A stretch of 64,000 nucleotides of DNA. Source: Fluviicoccus sp. (GTDB taxonomy: Bacteria > Pseudomonadota > Gammaproteobacteria > Pseudomonadales > Moraxellaceae). The notes beneath the pieces were generated by a model, which saw only the letters and a program-made list of their open reading frames with translations, did no database searches and was not told the DNA's origin. The position numbers were made by a program, and so were the translations under genes. The stretch covers positions 101,651 through 165,650 of the forward strand of contig NZ_JAUSMX010000027.1 in the NCBI RefSeq assembly GCF_030646115.1, read 5' to 3'. The first letter of the stretch is position 1; each line of letters opens with the position of its first letter. Shown here one piece after another: positions 57,076-64,000 of this stretch.

Positions 57076-58854
57076 ATGCCCGGTTTCCGCATGAATGCCT
57101 TGCCCGCCGTGATGGCGCTGACCCTGCTGGCCGGTTGTGGCGGCGGGGGTGGTTCCTCACCGCCGCCGCCAGGCGCCACCTTTACCGCCAGCGCCGGGCC
57201 CACCCTGCATGTCTCCACTCAGGCCGCCTTCCCGACCGTGCTGATGACATCGGTGGATTTCACCAGCACCACCAGCGGCGGCGTGACCACCTCGACGGTC
57301 AGCGCCGGGCCGGGCGGCACTAGCCAAAACGGTATTTTTACAGCGGTCAATCCGGCTCCCAACGGCGCCACTCTGGTCGGTGCGGTGGCCACCCAGCCTG
57401 GCACCATCCTGGTCGCCGGGACCCCGTTGGCGATGACCTCCGGTTCGCAGGCGTCAACGGTGGGCCTGACCGTCTCTGATTTCGGGATGTGGACCCTACG
57501 CGACCAAGTGCCCGCGCCGCTGCCCGCGAATTCGGTGGCGACCTACAGCGCTTATGCAGGCGGTACGCAGTTGACGACGGCCATGCCAACCACCGGACTG
57601 GGTTCCTATACCGGCCGCATGACCGGTGTGGTGGCCAAGACCACCGTCGGCGGTTCGGATGATGTCGGCGGTGTGGCGCTGCTGAACGTGGACTTTGCTG
57701 CCGGCACCATCAGCGGCACGTTACCGGCCTTGCTGACCGCGCCGGGTGTGACCACGGTAGTGGCTTATCCTGGCTATGCCGCCTCGGCGGACGTGCCGAT
57801 CCGGGACATTGTGCTCAGCGGCGGTGTCATCAGCGGCAATTCCTTCACCGCCACCGCGACGTCACCGTCCTTTTCCGGGGCTGCCACGCAGACTATCAAG
57901 GGACAGTTCTACGGCACGAATGCCGACGAGATTACCGGAACCTTCACCATCAGCGATGTCACCCCCGGCCCGGCGCGCATCTTCATCGGTTCCTTCGGGT
58001 TGAAAAAGAATGCGGCGGATCTGTTTATCGGCTCCGGCGGCCCCACCCTGCGGGTGTCGACGGTCGGGATCATCCCCACGGTGCTGATGAGTCCGGTTAA
58101 TTTCACCAGCTCGACAACGGGCGGTGTCACCACCTCAACCGTCACCGCCGGGCCCAACGGCACCCCCAACAACGGTGTGTTCACACTGGCTAACCCGCCG
58201 CCCAACGGCGCGTCGCTGGTCGGGGCGATTGCCACCCAGCCGGGCACCATATTCGTTGCCGGAACGCCGCTGGCGATGACCTCCATCCGTCTGGCCGGTT
58301 CGCTGGGACTGACGGCGGCGGACTTCGGTGTCTGGACCATCCGCGATGTGCTGGCCGCACCGATGCCCGCCAACGCCATCACCACCTACGGCGCGTTTGC
58401 CGGGGGCACGGCGTTGCCGGGCAGCATGCCCGGTTCGGGTACAGTGGTGTACACGGGAAGCATGGCCGGGGTAATTTCCACCACCACGGTGGGCGGTTCA
58501 GACGATGCAGGCGGCACGGTGACGCTGAACGTCAATTTTGCGGCGGGCACGGTTAGCGGCAGCATCTCGTCGATCCTGACCACCCCCGGTGTGTCGACGC
58601 TGACGCCCTACAGCATCTATGCCCCGGCCATCGACAACCCGTTCCGCGACATGGTGATCAGCGGCGGCGTCATCAGCGGCAACAGCTTCACGGCGACGGT
58701 GAGCTCTCCCACCATACCGGCGGCGACCAACACCACCATCCGCGGCACCTTCTACGGCGCCACGGCGAATGAGCTGGCCGGAACCTTCGTCCTCAGCGAC
58801 CCGTCACCGGGACCGGGAAAGATCTTCATCGGTGCCTTCGGCGCCAAGCCCTGA
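57076..58854 (+). CDS. Surface lipoprotein with two tandem TbpB-like beta-barrel domains
   Basis: A 592-residue lipoprotein (lipobox LTLLAGC, then GGGGGSSPPPP). The mature part is two homologous halves of about 270 residues: GPTLHVST and GPTLRVST open them, GGSDDVGGVALLNVDFAAGT and GGSDDAGGTVTLNVNFAAGT are in the middle, and FYGTNADEITGTF and FYGATANELAGTF close them. The last pattern (FYGxxAxExxGxF then GxFGxK) is the TbpB/Slam-dependent lipoprotein barrel signature. Such proteins bind transferrin, haem or other ligands at the cell surface. No Slam or TonB receptor gene is in view. ATG at 57076 has a good ribosome-binding site (CGGAG). Confidence 0.8.
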   Translation: MPGFRMNALPAVMALTLLAGCGGGGGSSPPPPGATFTASAGPTLHVSTQAAFPTVLMTSVDFTSTTSGGVTTSTVSAGPGGTSQNGIFTAVNPAPNGATLVGAVATQPGTILVAGTPLAMTSGSQASTVGLTVSDFGMWTLRDQVPAPLPANSVATYSAYAGGTQLTTAMPTTGLGSYTGRMTGVVAKTTVGGSDDVGGVALLNVDFAAGTISGTLPALLTAPGVTTVVAYPGYAASADVPIRDIVLSGGVISGNSFTATATSPSFSGAATQTIKGQFYGTNADEITGTFTISDVTPGPARIFIGSFGLKKNAADLFIGSGGPTLRVSTVGIIPTVLMSPVNFTSSTTGGVTTSTVTAGPNGTPNNGVFTLANPPPNGASLVGAIATQPGTIFVAGTPLAMTSIRLAGSLGLTAADFGVWTIRDVLAAPMPANAITTYGAFAGGTALPGSMPGSGTVVYTGSMAGVISTTTVGGSDDAGGTVTLNVNFAAGTVSGSISSILTTPGVSTLTPYSIYAPAIDNPFRDMVISGGVISGNSFTATVSSPTIPAATNTTIRGTFYGATANELAGTFVLSDPSPGPGKIFIGAFGAKP

Positions 58855-58871
58855 TCTGTAATCAGTAGTCT

Positions 58872-58905
58872 GCGCCATATATGCAACTAGTTGCATATAT
58901 GGCGC
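58872..58905. promoter_or_regulatory. 34-bp perfect palindrome containing a PadR-type operator, copy 3
   Basis: The palindrome is symmetrical over all 34 bases. Its core at 58881-58896 is ATGCAACTAGTTGCAT, differing by one base from the two fadH/padR operators. It lies 51 bases before the alpha/beta hydrolase start, so PadR probably controls that gene too. It could also act as a terminator for the preceding gene, but no T tract follows. Confidence 0.75.
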
Positions 58906-58955
58906 TCAGGCTTTAAGCTCGGGCCCTGGCAGTTCACCGGCAGGGCGCCTCTTCC

Positions 58956-60083
58956 ATGTCCACCCTTCGCAATACCTTCAGGTTCAACGCGGTCCGTCAG
59001 CGGCTGCAGGGCCAAATTCCCCGCGTGCATTGCCACGACAATCCGCAATCCCGGCAACTCGTGGGCCGCCTGCGCCAGCTGCACCAGCCGTTCCGCCCCA
59101 CGCCCTGGCTGTTCAACACCCACCTGCAACTGGTGTTCCTCAACGCCCGTAAGAAACAGGCGGATCAGTTCTACGACCGTCTTGAACCGCTGACCATGAG
59201 CGACGGCGGCCACACCGTGCTGGCTTGGCGTGGCCATGACCTGCCTGCGGCGACGCCCACCATCGTGGTGCTGCATACCATTACCGGCAGCCCGCAAAGC
59301 ATGCGCGAACTGGTGCAGGACCTGCATGAAAGCACCGGCTGGCGGGTGGTGCTGTGCGTGCGGCGCGGCCATGCCGACCTGCCGCTGCCCACGCCCAAAA
59401 TCAACATCCTCGGCTGCACCGCCGACCTGCGCGAGCAACTGGCGGTAATCCGCGAACGCTTTCCCGATTCGCCGCTGTACGGCGTCGGCTCCTCGGCCGG
59501 GTCGGGCTTGCTGGTGCGTTATCTGGGGGAAGAAGGGCAGGCCGCCGTGTTCCGCGCCGCCTTTGCCTATTGCCCCGGTTACAACACCGACAACGCATTT
59601 GACAAGGCGCATCCGTTCTACAGCCGCCTGATGGCGAAGAAGCTGGTGAAGCAGTTCATCATCCCGCACGAACCCAAGCTCCGCCACCTGCCGACGGTGC
59701 AGCGGCTGGCGTCCGCCCGCAGCCTGTCCGATTTCCACGACCACATCTACGAACTGGCGGGTTATTCCAGCCTCGCCGAGTACACCGCCGCCAGCAACCC
59801 GATGCGGGTGTTCACCGCTATCACCAAGCCGATCATGATCCTGAATTCGGAAGATGACCCGGTGTGCCGCTTTGAAAACATTGACCCCTATCGTGAGGCC
59901 ATGGCGCAGATGCCCAACGTCATCCTGGTGACGACGGCGCAGGGCAGCCATTGCGCGCATTACGAAGGCTGGTCGGCCAAGTCCTGGGCCGGGCGGTTGA
60001 TGGGGGATTATTTCTTGACGGTCAGCCGGATGGCGCTTTCCCCCTCTCCCCTTGTGGGAGAGGGTCGGGGAGAGGGGTGCTGA
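58956..60083 (+). CDS. YheT-like alpha/beta hydrolase with repeat-derived C-terminus
   Basis: A 375-residue hydrolase of the YheT (ABHD1/3-like) group. The nucleophile elbow is GVGSSAGSGLLVRYLGEEG, the acid is in NSEDDPVC and the histidine in GSHCAHYEGW. The start MSTLRNTFRFNAVRQRLQ is not a signal peptide. The family includes esterases and lipases acting on acyl esters. The final residues SPSPLVGEGRGEGC are encoded by repeat element D, so the original end was probably near FLTVSRM. A PadR-type operator is upstream, and the crotonase follows. Confidence 0.85.
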   Translation: MSTLRNTFRFNAVRQRLQGQIPRVHCHDNPQSRQLVGRLRQLHQPFRPTPWLFNTHLQLVFLNARKKQADQFYDRLEPLTMSDGGHTVLAWRGHDLPAATPTIVVLHTITGSPQSMRELVQDLHESTGWRVVLCVRRGHADLPLPTPKINILGCTADLREQLAVIRERFPDSPLYGVGSSAGSGLLVRYLGEEGQAAVFRAAFAYCPGYNTDNAFDKAHPFYSRLMAKKLVKQFIIPHEPKLRHLPTVQRLASARSLSDFHDHIYELAGYSSLAEYTAASNPMRVFTAITKPIMILNSEDDPVCRFENIDPYREAMAQMPNVILVTTAQGSHCAHYEGWSAKSWAGRLMGDYFLTVSRMALSPSPLVGEGRGEGC

Positions 60084-60161
60084 GTCGGCCGATAAACTGA
60101 CGGGGTGTTCGGGAGACTTTCCGCACCCCTCTCCCTAGCCCTCTCCCACAAGGGGAGAGGG
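60042..60161. repeat. Palindromic repeat element D (CCCTCTCCC type)
   Basis: Arms at 60042-60080 and 60123-60161 form a long imperfect inverted repeat. Each arm contains a hairpin with CCCTCTCCC and GGGAGAGGG around CTTGTG or CACAAG. The left arm overlaps the end of the hydrolase coding sequence, and the right arm lies 46 bases before the crotonase start. This repeat type is common in beta- and gammaproteobacterial genomes. Confidence 0.85.
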
Positions 60162-60207
60162 AATTACCACGGTTACGTGGATTTTCAATAAATTGGAGGC
60201 TTTTTCC

Positions 60208-61023
60208 ATGCCCGAATTCCAGACCCTTGACGTCAGCCTGACCGATGGCGTCGCCACCATCGCCCTCAACCGCCCCGACAAGCTCAACGCCATGAACGCC
60301 GAGATGTGGGCGGAACTGAAGATGGCCATGCAATGGCTGGACGAAACCCCCGAAGCCCGTGTCGGCATCCTCAAGGCCAACGGCCGCCTTTTCACCGCCG
60401 GCATTGATCTCAGCCTGCTGTTCGGGTTGCAGGGGAAAATCGCCGACGATTGCATCGGCCGCTCCCGCGAGAGCCTGCGCCGCCTGATCCTGGAGTTGCA
60501 GTCCAGCTTCAACGCCATTGAGCAGTGCCGCAAGCCGGTGCTGGCGGCGATCCACGGCGCTTGCATTGGCGGCGGCATTGACCTGACCACCGCCTGCGAC
60601 ATGCGCTATTGCTCGGCGGACGCCTATTTCACGGTGAAGGAAATCGATGTCGGGCTGACGGCGGATGTCGGCACGCTGCAGCGGTTGCCGCGCATTGTCG
60701 GCGAGGGCATGGCGCGCGAGCTGGCTTATACCGGCCGCAACGTCAGTGGTGCCGAGGCGCAGGCCATCCGCCTGGTGAACAAGTGCTATGACACGCCCGA
60801 GGCGCTGTTTGCCGGGGTGGAGGAGATTGCCCGTAACATCGCCGCCAAGTCGCCGCTGTGCATTCGCGGCACCAAGGAAATGATCAGCTACGCCCGCGAC
60901 CACAGTACCGCCGACGCCCTCAACTACGTGGCGACGTGGAATGCGGCGATGCTGTTCTCGAAGGATCTGGAGGAGGCCGGGGCGGCCTTCATGCAGAAGC
61001 GCCCGGCGGTGTTTCGGGATTAA
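60208..61023 (+). CDS. Crotonase-family delta(3,5)-delta(2,4)-dienoyl-CoA isomerase-like
   Basis: A 271-residue enoyl-CoA hydratase/isomerase. The oxyanion-hole segments are RLFTAGIDLS and HGACIGGGIDLTTACDMRYC. The C-terminal part FTVKEIDVGLTADVGTLQRL matches ECH1-type dienoyl-CoA isomerases, where the Asp of GGGIDL and the Glu and Asp of KEIDVG are catalytic. It would shift double bonds of unsaturated acyl-CoAs for entry into FadH-dependent breakdown. ATG at 60208 is used; it follows GGAGG, and the upstream TTG is an alternative. Confidence 0.9.
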   Translation: MPEFQTLDVSLTDGVATIALNRPDKLNAMNAEMWAELKMAMQWLDETPEARVGILKANGRLFTAGIDLSLLFGLQGKIADDCIGRSRESLRRLILELQSSFNAIEQCRKPVLAAIHGACIGGGIDLTTACDMRYCSADAYFTVKEIDVGLTADVGTLQRLPRIVGEGMARELAYTGRNVSGAEAQAIRLVNKCYDTPEALFAGVEEIARNIAAKSPLCIRGTKEMISYARDHSTADALNYVATWNAAMLFSKDLEEAGAAFMQKRPAVFRD

Positions 61024-61041
61024 CGGATAAGCCCCCTTCGC

Positions 61042-62769
61042 TTATTGCGGCGGCAGGGGACTGTTGCAGCGGGCACGGCTGACAGCCAACTCCGGGTGAT
61101 CTGGTACGCTGTGGGTCAGGGAAAAGCTGAAGGCCCGTGTTGCCGCTGCCCGGTGGATGGTCAGAACGGAATTTCCGTCCGGCGTTTGGTAGCGGGCGCT
61201 GTCCAGCAGGCGCGGGTTGGGCGTGCCGCCCAGCAGCAGGCTGGAAATGTTTTCGGTAGGCTGTAAACCTTCATCGTCGCGGTCGCGCTGTACTTCTGCG
61301 CCATGGGTCAGGTTGGCCAGCGGCAGTGCCAGACTGTCCGCTTTCAGTATGCCGCCAATGACGGAAACCGGTGCATCCGGCCCCCCGTCGTCCTTGCGGC
61401 AGGCGTATTCGCCATCCGGCAGCCATTCCTGCACCCGTTTCTCGCTGCTGATCCGCGCCCGGTCGGGGAGGGCCGGGAAGCCGGTGCATTGCCACTCGTT
61501 ACCGCCGCTGCGGACATGGCCGTTGCCGTTGCCGGTAAAGACCACCTCGGAAATGCGCGTGAGCCGGGCATAGAATGGAGGTAGGCAGTCGCCCAGCGCC
61601 AGCGAAATATTCACGCCGCTACGGTTGGCCGCAGCGTAGCAGGTGGTGAACAGAGCTTTGGGTCCAAACGCCGCGCCCGGAGGAGTGACTTGCGGCAGCA
61701 ACCGTTCCTTGCGGCGGCCCAGCTGCCAGTATTCCGGAATGTCCCCGAGCTGTTTCCATTCCAGCAGGGCGTTGCGTCCGCCAAAGGCCATGCTGCCCCA
61801 GCCGCCTTCCATCAACCAGCCGCCGCCCTTGCCGATCACCAGCCGTGCGTTCGGTTCGCCGGTGTCCTGGGCAGCCGGGCCACAGTGCAGCGGATACTCT
61901 CCCTGCATGCTGCGCGCCAGCCAGCGCGCGGTCGGGGTGAAGCCGTATTCGGAAAAGTCCCGCACCCGTTGCGTCAGCGCGATGCGCAGGTTGTCGGCGC
62001 TGGCGCCGCCTGCATTGGCAGCATAAAAGGCATCGTCAATCATGGTAGCTGCTTTTTTGCCATTCAGCAGCCCGTCGCTGAAATCGTCCGCCATGCTTCG
62101 CACCATGTCCAGCAAGGGGTCGCAGGCGTTGTCCGCCGCGCAGTCGGGGTGTTGCGAGGTGGCGTAGTCGGCCAGCGCGGCCAGCAGGTAGGCGTGTTTG
62201 CCCTCCGGGGTTCCGGCGTCGGGGCGGTCATCCGGCGAGCCGACCAGCGTCACCGGTGCGGTGATGTCGGTGACGTTGTTGCCGCCCAGCGCAGCGGCGG
62301 TTTCATCGTTGGCCTGGCGGATCAGCGCGGCGGTCAGCGGCCTGCCGGTTCCGGCCAGGGCGCGGGCGCGCTCATGGGCAATGGTGGTCAGGGCGGTGAC
62401 CGTCACCCGGCGGGAGCCGTCGGCAACGGCGGCGCTGAGCACGGCCCCGGCGGGGAACGGACGGTCCGAGCCCAGCGCTTCATCAAAATAGGTCGCCCCG
62501 GCCTTGCCGAAAACCTTGACCGTGAAGCCTTCGGGCAGCGGCTTATGGGGGTCGATGGTGACTTCCCCGAGGCTGTTCAGCATGCCTTGGCCGATTTCAC
62601 TACCGGTGGCGTCATACAGCCGAACGTCCGCACCGGAAATACGCCCCAGTGACGGCGTGATGGTGACGGCGGTAGCCGGTGCGGAGTCCTTGTCGTTGCC
62701 GCCGCAACCGGTCAGGCCGAGCATGGCCAGCAACAGCAGGGGGGAAAGGGCGGAGGTCCTTGTGTTCAT
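61042..62769 (-). CDS. Large lipoprotein of unknown function
   Basis: A 575-residue lipoprotein (lipobox LGLTGCGGNDKD). I do not recognise a named family. The N-terminal 100 residues of the mature part look like an Ig-like or carboxypeptidase-regulatory beta domain (GADVRLYDATGSEIGQGMLN), followed by a helical region (TALTTIAHERARALAG) and a C-terminal region with several Cys. The start ATG at 62769 has a GGAAG ribosome-binding site. It converges on the crotonase gene. Confidence 0.6.
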   Translation of the reverse strand: MNTRTSALSPLLLLAMLGLTGCGGNDKDSAPATAVTITPSLGRISGADVRLYDATGSEIGQGMLNSLGEVTIDPHKPLPEGFTVKVFGKAGATYFDEALGSDRPFPAGAVLSAAVADGSRRVTVTALTTIAHERARALAGTGRPLTAALIRQANDETAAALGGNNVTDITAPVTLVGSPDDRPDAGTPEGKHAYLLAALADYATSQHPDCAADNACDPLLDMVRSMADDFSDGLLNGKKAATMIDDAFYAANAGGASADNLRIALTQRVRDFSEYGFTPTARWLARSMQGEYPLHCGPAAQDTGEPNARLVIGKGGGWLMEGGWGSMAFGGRNALLEWKQLGDIPEYWQLGRRKERLLPQVTPPGAAFGPKALFTTCYAAANRSGVNISLALGDCLPPFYARLTRISEVVFTGNGNGHVRSGGNEWQCTGFPALPDRARISSEKRVQEWLPDGEYACRKDDGGPDAPVSVIGGILKADSLALPLANLTHGAEVQRDRDDEGLQPTENISSLLLGGTPNPRLLDSARYQTPDGNSVLTIHRAAATRAFSFSLTHSVPDHPELAVSRARCNSPLPPQ

Positions 62770-62852
62770 TGATTCTTCCTGAGGGTTTATTTCTGTCAGT
62801 GGAAATCCTAGCACAGGCCCTGTGATTTCGGGCCTCTGCCTGTCTGCATGAT

Positions 62853-63638
62853 TCAGGCGACCCTGCCTTTTATGGCATGGGCGCGGGCGGTGCAGACGAT
62901 GCGCCCGTCGCGCTCTTCGGACAGATGGGTGCGAACGAATTCGCGCATCGCCGCCACGTCGGCCGGAGCCATCTTCGCCAGCGCCGGGGCCAGCGACGGC
63001 CCCAGCAGCGCGATTTGCCAGAAGTCCTCAAAGTCGCGGAAGATGCGTTGCACGGTGATTACCGTCGTTGCTACGTCCTGCAGACCCGCGCCGGTCCACA
63101 CCGCCTGCAGGGCGTCCAGTGCCGCCACGGCGGCCTGTGGCGGCATCACCGGCGAGCGGCCTTGGGCGCGCAAGGCGTCCTGCAGCATGGCGTAAGGGAA
63201 GCCGCCGCCGGGCAAGTCCCAGGCATAGGCGGAGACCGTGCCGCCCGGCCGGGTGACACGCACCATTTCCGCCACACCCACCGCTGGTTCCGGCACAAAG
63301 AAAATCACCAGCGCCATCACGCTCTGGTCAAACTGCGCCTCGGCATAGGGCAGCGCCATGGCGTCGCCCATGCGGAATTCGGCTGGGCAGGCCAGGGTGC
63401 GTTCGCGGGCAAAGCGGATTTGCGCCTCGGAAGGGTCGATGCCGTGCAGGGCGGACGGTTGCAGCCGGTCGGCCAGCAGGGTGCTGAACGCGCCGTTGCC
63501 GCAGCCGACATCCAGCCAGCGCTCGCCGCGTCCGGGCGACAGCCAGTCGAGGAAGGCGTCACCGGCCAGGCGACTCCATACCCCCATGAAGCTTTCGTAG
63601 GCGGCGCCGTCGTCAAAGCGGATGGCGGGTTCGGTCAT
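62853..63638 (-). CDS. Class I SAM-dependent methyltransferase
   Basis: A 261-residue methyltransferase. Motif I is WLDVGCGNGAFSTLL, motif II is LHGIDPSEAQIRFARE, and the post-motifs FRMGDAMALPYAEAQFDQSV and VTRPGGTVSAYAWD are in order. It resembles UbiE/UbiG-like enzymes in general layout. The substrate is unknown. It is the last complete gene on the right. Confidence 0.88.
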   Translation of the reverse strand: MTEPAIRFDDGAAYESFMGVWSRLAGDAFLDWLSPGRGERWLDVGCGNGAFSTLLADRLQPSALHGIDPSEAQIRFARERTLACPAEFRMGDAMALPYAEAQFDQSVMALVIFFVPEPAVGVAEMVRVTRPGGTVSAYAWDLPGGGFPYAMLQDALRAQGRSPVMPPQAAVAALDALQAVWTGAGLQDVATTVITVQRIFRDFEDFWQIALLGPSLAPALAKMAPADVAAMREFVRTHLSEERDGRIVCTARAHAIKGRVA

Positions 63639-63993
63639 GGCGTTCTCCGGGGCGGGAATTTGTGCGGGTATCCATCATACACGGCGGCGGCATTGCGTGA
63701 AGCGAAGCGCCGTTCATCCGACATAACATGACGTCCGTCAATTTTCAGGAATTAAATCTCATTCATTGTCTGACAATCATACCAATTGTAATTGAATTCC
63801 TGATCGAACCGGCCTAAGTTCAGGAAGGCGGCTGATTTGGCCGCCGCTGTCCCACTCTCTCCGCTGCACCCATAACCACAAAAAATTCCTGAGCATCAGC
63901 CCGGACCTCCACCCCGCCGGCCGCTGACATATTTCTGACGGATTGCCATGGCAGAGTCCGGGGGTGGATGGGTTAAACGATGAGGTGAATGAC
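63639..63993. other. Intergenic region at the right end
   Basis: About 355 bases with no gene. A-T content rises around 63725-63800, where a promoter for the next gene could lie. I see no repeat or clear operator. Confidence 0.3.
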
Positions 63994-64000
63994 ATGCGTA
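63994..64000 (+). CDS. Possible gene start cut by the window edge
   Basis: ATGCGTA at the very end is preceded by TGAGGTG at a normal ribosome-binding distance (63981-63987). Only two codons are visible, so the product cannot be named. Confidence 0.3.

Overview
This window is the chromosomal replication-origin neighbourhood of a Gram-negative gammaproteobacterium. Base composition is fairly GC-rich. The gene order mnmE-yidC-yidD-rnpA-rpmH / oriC / dnaA-dnaN-recF-gyrB, the DnaA boxes (TTATCCACA) between rpmH and dnaA, and 16-bp parS sites of the Pseudomonas type (TGTTCCACGTGGAACA) all point to a Pseudomonadales-like lineage. An AdeT-family solute-binding protein is compatible with relatives of Moraxellaceae. 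The species cannot be named from the sequence alone.

Layout. 1-2449: an HD-domain protein (cut by the window edge), a hybrid histidine kinase with an HNOBA-like sensor domain, and a stand-alone H-NOX haem sensor. 2757-5557: an AraC regulator and a PilZ-like protein. 5760-8725: zinc uptake (znuBC-zur / znuA) with a Zur box between the divergent units. 8774-19197: the origin block. 19794-21547: nicotinamide riboside uptake and salvage (pnuC-nadR), with parS sites upstream and a decayed nrtR regulator 3.5 kb away. 21877-24566: a copper-type TolC/multicopper oxidase pair. 25498-40144: a mixed region with a START-domain lipid-binding protein, YaeQ, a PAS-GGDEF-EAL protein, a P450 interrupted by an in-frame amber codon, an AdeT-like protein, a Ser/Thr kinase, a CvfB-like RNA-binding protein, a ketopantoate-reductase-like enzyme, ArfB and a diguanylate cyclase.

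40154-51393 holds an S41 protease, a TetR regulator convergent with an MFS transporter, another diguanylate cyclase, a DUF4266-DUF3570-ApbE operon (a probable extracytoplasmic flavinylation system), a cytoplasmic neutral-ceramidase-family amidase, and a second ketopantoate-reductase-like enzyme followed by a second START protein. A 23-bp palindrome (AAAGCTGA-N7-TCAGCTTT) recurs upstream of the MFS gene, the ceramidase gene and the reductase-START pair. This suggests one regulon, perhaps for a ceramide-like amide lipid, probably under the TetR.

51602-64000 begins with fadH (2,4-dienoyl-CoA reductase) divergent from a PadR regulator. Two copies of ATGCAACCAGTTGCAT lie between them, and a third copy sits inside a perfect 34-bp palindrome upstream of an alpha/beta hydrolase and a dienoyl-CoA-isomerase-type crotonase. 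This looks like a PadR-controlled set for unsaturated fatty acid breakdown. A small membrane protein, a VapBC-like module, a DUF442 protein, a double-cupin ChrR-like protein, a lipoprotein with two TbpB-like barrels, a large lipoprotein of unknown function and a methyltransferase follow. Several short palindromic repeat elements are scattered here, and two of them supply the ends of coding sequences. No tRNA, rRNA, CRISPR array or transposase gene was seen.
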